Positions 60,716 to 64,000 of a stretch of 64,000 nt of DNA are shown piece after piece. The stretch covers positions 1-64,000 of the forward strand of contig NZ_BJYY01000014.1 of the NCBI RefSeq assembly GCF_007991755.1, read 5' to 3'. This DNA is from Cellulomonas aerilata (lineage in GTDB: Bacteria > Actinomycetota > Actinomycetes > Actinomycetales > Cellulomonadaceae). The translations under genes and the position numbers were made by a program. Within the stretch, counting starts at the first letter, position 1. Each line of letters starts with the position of its first letter. Under the pieces are notes generated by a model. The model was not told the DNA's origin and searched no databases. It was given only the letters and a program-made list of their open reading frames with translations.

Positions 60716-62001
60716 CGACCATGGACGTGCGGTCACGGGTGCGTGGCGGGGCGGCGCGGGCTGTCCGATGGGCGGTACGCACGGCGCTCCCGCGGGTGCT
60801 CACCGTGGCGCGGGCGGTGCTCCCGGCGCGCGGTCACGTCTTCGTCGCCGGGACGCCGTCGACGGAGGGCAACGCGGTGGAGATCGTCCGGTGCCTGCTC
60901 GACCGGTATCCCGGGGACGTCGTCTGGGCGGACGCCCCGACTCCGGCGTACCTGGCAGCCGTCGGACTTCCGTACGCCGGCCGGGTGCGTCGGGTCGCCA
61001 AGGGGAGCTTGGGTGCCCTCGGGAGGTACGCGACGGCCGAGGCGGTGTTCTTCACCCACGGCCTGTACGGCGAGCCGTCGGTCGACCGGCGGAAGCTGAC
61101 CGTCAACCTGTGGCACGGCGACGGGCTGAAGAAGACCGATCGGCTGTTTCCTGCGCGCACCCTGCACGGTCGCCCGTCCGACGTCGTCGTCTCCCAGACA
61201 CGCCTGTGGGGACGCTCCAAGGTCGCGGCGTCGGGTCTGCGTGACGAGGACCTCCTGCTGACCGGGCACCCCAGGAACGGCGCGCTCCTCGAGCCCGCGA
61301 CGGCGGCAGACCTCACCGCCCTGGGGATTGACCCCGCCCGTCCGTTCGTCGCGTGGATGCCGGCCTTCAGGTCGGCTCGGGCCCTTGGGACGATGCGTTC
61401 CTTCAGCGACTCCGACGACGTCCACGCCGACAGGCGGCTCGCGGAGCAGCTCGCTGCGGGCGTCGTCCGGCTGCGTGGCGCGGGGTTGCAGGTCGTCGCC
61501 AAGGCGCACCCGTTCGACGCGGTCGCTCGGGACGTCCCGGGCGTGCTGCAGGTGGACGACGCCACGCTCGAAGCGCGCGGAGTCCGCCTGTACTCGCTGC
61601 TCGGGGCGTCGGCGGGCCTGATCTCGGACGTGTCGAGCGTGTGGGTCGACTACCTCGCGCTGGACCGCCCGATCGGGATGTTCTGGCCGGACCGCGGCGC
61701 GTACCTGCGTGGTCGTGGGGTCGAGCCGGAGTGGCTGCTCTCCCTGTTGCCCGGGGACGACCTGGAGACCGAAGCTGACTTCGACTCGTTCGCCCGTGAC
61801 GTGCTCTGCGGTGGGGCTCAGTCACTGGGCCGTCGGCAGGCCACACGCTCCGCGATCGGGTTCGTCGCCACGCGCACACCGGGGCACGACCTCCTGGACG
61901 CGCTCGCGTCCCGAGGCGGCCGATTCGGGCAGAGGGTCGCCTCGCGCGGGCCCGCCGCGCCGGGACCGGCCGTACGGACGGAGCGCGAGGACCGCCGGTG
62001 A
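60712..62001 (+). CDS. CDP-glycerol glycerophosphotransferase-like protein
   Basis: A 429-aa TagB/TagF-type GT-B enzyme that would add glycerol-phosphate or a related group. Motifs seen are VNLWHGDGLKKTDRLFPA, then WMPAFRS and VVAKAHPFD and the hallmark LISDVSSVWVDYLALDRPIGMFW (given here in part). The last 35 residues are a basic tail. Its presence suggests a teichoic-acid-like or phosphoglycerol-decorated glycan. It ends the operon with an ATGA overlap to the flippase gene. Confidence 0.88.
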   Translation: MTTMDVRSRVRGGAARAVRWAVRTALPRVLTVARAVLPARGHVFVAGTPSTEGNAVEIVRCLLDRYPGDVVWADAPTPAYLAAVGLPYAGRVRRVAKGSLGALGRYATAEAVFFTHGLYGEPSVDRRKLTVNLWHGDGLKKTDRLFPARTLHGRPSDVVVSQTRLWGRSKVAASGLRDEDLLLTGHPRNGALLEPATAADLTALGIDPARPFVAWMPAFRSARALGTMRSFSDSDDVHADRRLAEQLAAGVVRLRGAGLQVVAKAHPFDAVARDVPGVLQVDDATLEARGVRLYSLLGASAGLISDVSSVWVDYLALDRPIGMFWPDRGAYLRGRGVEPEWLLSLLPGDDLETEADFDSFARDVLCGGAQSLGRRQATRSAIGFVATRTPGHDLLDALASRGGRFGQRVASRGPAAPGPAVRTEREDRR

Positions 62002-62225
62002 CAGCGGCCGACCGGAGCCGACGCCGCGGCCGCCTCAGGCCGCACCGAACCGGACCTCGGTCACCGTGTCGGGCTCCCGTACGCGCTCCCCCGCGATGAA
62101 CCTCCACTTCGGCGGGCGCCGGCGCCGCGCTTCCTCGTCCCGGGAGGTGTGCCCCCCGAGTTTCCACCAGGTAACGCCGGCGGACACCCCCGCCACCTTC
62201 CGACACCGTCTGGGACCATGCCGCC

Positions 62226-63692
62226 ATGGCGACCTCGACCCCCACCAAGCCGACGGCCCCCACCAGCGCCGTCGACCGCTACTTCAAGATCACCGAGCGC
62301 GGCTCGAGCGTCGGCGCGGAGGTGCGCGGCGGCCTGGTGACGTTCTTCGCGATGAGCTACATCATCGTGCTGAACCCGCTGATCATCGGGACCGTGCCGG
62401 ACGGCACCGGGCAGTTCCTCGGCGGCGGTACCGAGCCCAACCTGGGCATGGTCGCCGCGACGACCGCGCTCGTGGCCGGGGTCATGACGATCCTCATGGG
62501 CGTGGTGGCCAACTTCCCGCTCGCGCTCGCCGCCGGGCTCGGCCTGAACGCCGTGGTCGCCTTCTCGATCGCCAGCCTGGACGGCGTGACCTGGGCCGAC
62601 GCCATGGGCCTGGTGGTCCTGGAGGGCCTGATCATCCTGCTCCTGGTGCTGACCGGGTTCCGCGAGGCGGTCTTCCGTGCGGTCCCGGTCCAGCTCAAGA
62701 CGGCGATCAGCGTCGGGATCGGCCTGTTCATCGCGCTGATCGGCCTGGTGGACGCCGGCTTCGTGTCCCAGGGCAACGGGACCCCGCTGCAGCTCGGGTC
62801 GAACGGCTCGCTGGCCGGCTGGCCGATCCTGGTGTTCGTCGTCGGGCTGCTGCTGATGATCGTGCTGTTCACCCGCGGCGTGCGCGGGGCGATCCTCATC
62901 TCGATCATCGCGGCCACCCTGCTGGCGGTGGTCCTGGAGGCGGTCGTCGGCATCGGCGGCCGCTCGGAGGACAACCCCACGGGCTGGAGCCTGGACGTCC
63001 CGGCCGTCCCGGACCAGCTCGTCGCGGCGCCGGACTTCTCGCTCCTGGGCAACTTCTCGCTGTTCGGCTCGATCGAGAAGATCGGTGTCGTCGCCGTCGT
63101 GCTGCTCGTGTTCTCGATCATGCTGGCCGACTTCTTCGACACGATGGGGACGATGGTCGCCATCGGCGGCGAGGCGGACCTGCTCGACGAGAAGGGAAAC
63201 CCGCCCCGCACGCGCCAGATCCTGGTCGTCGACTCCCTCGCGGCAGCGGCCGGCGGCGCGGGCAGCGTCTCGTCCAACACCAGCTACATCGAGTCCGCGA
63301 CCGGGGTCGGGGACGGCGCCCGGACGGGTCTGGCGTCGGTCGTCACCGGCATCGCGTTCCTGCTGGCCACGTTCCTGTCGCCGCTGGTGGCGATGGTGCC
63401 TTACGAGGCCGCGACGCCGGCGCTGGTGATGGTCGGGTTCCTCATGATGATGCAGGTCTCCGGCATCACCTGGAAGGACTACGAGATCGCCGTCCCGGCG
63501 TTCCTCACCATCGTCCTGATGCCGTTCACGTACTCGATCACCACCGGGATCGGTGCGGGCTTCATCGCCTTCGTCGTGCTGAAGGTCTCGGCCGGCAAGG
63601 TGCGCCAGGTCCATCCGCTGATGTGGCTGTCCGCCGCCCTCTTCGTCGTCTACTTCGCCCTCGGGCCCATCAGGACCCTGCTCGGCGTCTGA
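62226..63692 (+). CDS. NCS2-family purine (guanine/hypoxanthine) permease
   Basis: A 488-aa permease of the AzgA-like branch with about twelve to fourteen membrane helices. Motifs include FFAMSYIIVLNPLIIG, ALAAGLGLNAVVAF, the DFFDTMGTMVAIGGEADLL block and SSNTSYIESATGVGDGARTG. Imports a purine base by proton symport. It has 224 nt of upstream sequence without a gene and no recognisable riboswitch, and is unrelated to the glycan operon. A hairpin follows. Confidence 0.94.
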   Translation: MATSTPTKPTAPTSAVDRYFKITERGSSVGAEVRGGLVTFFAMSYIIVLNPLIIGTVPDGTGQFLGGGTEPNLGMVAATTALVAGVMTILMGVVANFPLALAAGLGLNAVVAFSIASLDGVTWADAMGLVVLEGLIILLLVLTGFREAVFRAVPVQLKTAISVGIGLFIALIGLVDAGFVSQGNGTPLQLGSNGSLAGWPILVFVVGLLLMIVLFTRGVRGAILISIIAATLLAVVLEAVVGIGGRSEDNPTGWSLDVPAVPDQLVAAPDFSLLGNFSLFGSIEKIGVVAVVLLVFSIMLADFFDTMGTMVAIGGEADLLDEKGNPPRTRQILVVDSLAAAAGGAGSVSSNTSYIESATGVGDGARTGLASVVTGIAFLLATFLSPLVAMVPYEAATPALVMVGFLMMMQVSGITWKDYEIAVPAFLTIVLMPFTYSITTGIGAGFIAFVVLKVSAGKVRQVHPLMWLSAALFVVYFALGPIRTLLGV

Positions 63693-63696
63693 GCGG

Positions 63697-63720
63697 CGGC
63701 GGCCGGGCTCCTGGCCGCCG
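63697..63720 (+). terminator. Hairpin after the permease gene
   Basis: An 8-bp GC-only stem, 63697-63704 with 63713-63720, around an 8-nt loop right after the stop codon. Confidence 0.6.
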
Positions 63721-63725
63721 GCGCC

Positions 63726-63731
63726 TAGACT
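63726..63731 (+). promoter_or_regulatory. Possible -10 element for the dehydrogenase gene
   Basis: TAGACT at 63726-63731 fits the actinobacterial vegetative -10 pattern (TAN3T) and lies 35 nt before the start codon. A -35 element is not evident. Confidence 0.4.
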
Positions 63732-63766
63732 CGGGCTCTCAACCAGCGACACGTGGGGACCTCACC

Positions 63767-64000
63767 ATGCGCATCTCCGTCATCGGCTGCGGCTACCTCG
63801 GCGCGGTGCACGCCGCCGCCATGGCCCAGCTGGGTCACGACGTCGTGGGCGTCGACGTCGACCCGGCGAAGGTCGACGCCCTCTCGCACGCGCGTGCTCC
63901 GTTCTTCGAGCCCGGCCTGCCCGAGCTGCTGCGCGAGGCGGCCGACACCGGCCGCCTGCGGTTCACGACCGACATGGGCGAGATCGCCGGCGCCCAGGTG
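63767..64000 (+). CDS. UDP-glucose/GDP-mannose dehydrogenase family protein (5' end)
   Basis: The first 78 residues of a gene running past the window. ISVIGCGYLGAVHAAAMAQLGH is the NAD-binding Rossmann motif (GxGxxG), followed by the acidic VVGVDVD strand and ARAPFFEPGLPELL, a motif typical of UDP-glucose 6-dehydrogenases. It would supply UDP-glucuronate or a similar sugar to the adjacent glycan locus. ATG at 63767 is preceded by GTGGGGA. Confidence 0.9.
   Translation, partial: MRISVIGCGYLGAVHAAAMAQLGHDVVGVDVDPAKVDALSHARAPFFEPGLPELLREAADTGRLRFTTDMGEIAGAQV

Noticed and set aside
62002-62225. Possible purine riboswitch upstream of the NCS2 permease
   Set aside because: No conserved three-way-junction core is visible in the 224 nt.

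Overview
The window is very GC-rich, densely coded DNA with GTG starts, ATGA/GTGA stop-start overlaps and monoderm-type flagellar genes (no P- or L-ring genes). It also carries a sortase substrate with an LAXTG motif, LuxR-type regulation and FlbD/CsrA. Together these point to a motile actinobacterium of the Cellulomonadaceae type. The genus is an inference from gene content and style, not from a marker gene.

Positions 1-44,100 hold a nearly complete flagellar and chemotaxis locus. The order is: flagellin; fliD-fliS-small ORF; a block of palindromic repeats flanking a DUF559-type endonuclease gene; flgB-flgC-fliE-fliF-fliG-fliH-fliI-fliJ-fliK-flgD-flgE; an inserted regulatory and surface block; flbD-motA-motB-fliL; fliM-fliN-fliO-fliP-fliQ-fliR-flhB; flhA-FlhF-like-csrA; cheA-cheW; an MCP; and cheB-cheR-cheY-cheX-cheY-cheX-like. 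The inserted block holds an EAL phosphodiesterase, a helix-turn-helix protein, a 660-aa secreted coiled-coil protein and a histidine kinase/LuxR regulator pair. flgK, flgL, flgM, fliW and the flagellar sigma gene are not in the window.

The transcription units are tied together by nine copies of a promoter-like motif, CTCAY (once CTTAC), exactly 16 nt, then CCGAT (once TCGAT). They lie before flagellin, flgB, flbD, fliM, flhA, cheA, the MCP gene, cheB and an LAETG-anchored surface protein gene outside the flagellar locus. The motif resembles sigma-28/FliA/WhiG promoters, so this looks like a flagellar regulon readable directly from sequence.

A second thread is a family of ten 56-nt imperfect palindromes, all intergenic. 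Some lie in tandem arrays with 102-nt or about 132-nt periods (3853-4262; 30533-30853), others singly (5362, 5508, 44179). The last copy has matching changes in both arms.

Positions 44,280-64,000 are envelope genes: a low-molecular-weight protein tyrosine phosphatase, a DUF4012 protein and the LAETG protein. An atypical patch follows with an IS256-family transposase remnant, an acyltransferase and an O-antigen-ligase-like protein. Next comes a polysaccharide locus with a BY-kinase/chain-length protein and a divergent, tightly packed operon: polyprenyl glycosylphosphotransferase, four glycosyltransferases, a flippase and a CDP-glycerol glycerophosphotransferase-like protein. An NCS2 purine permease and the 5' end of a UDP-glucose 6-dehydrogenase-family gene complete the window. 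I saw no tRNA, rRNA or CRISPR array.
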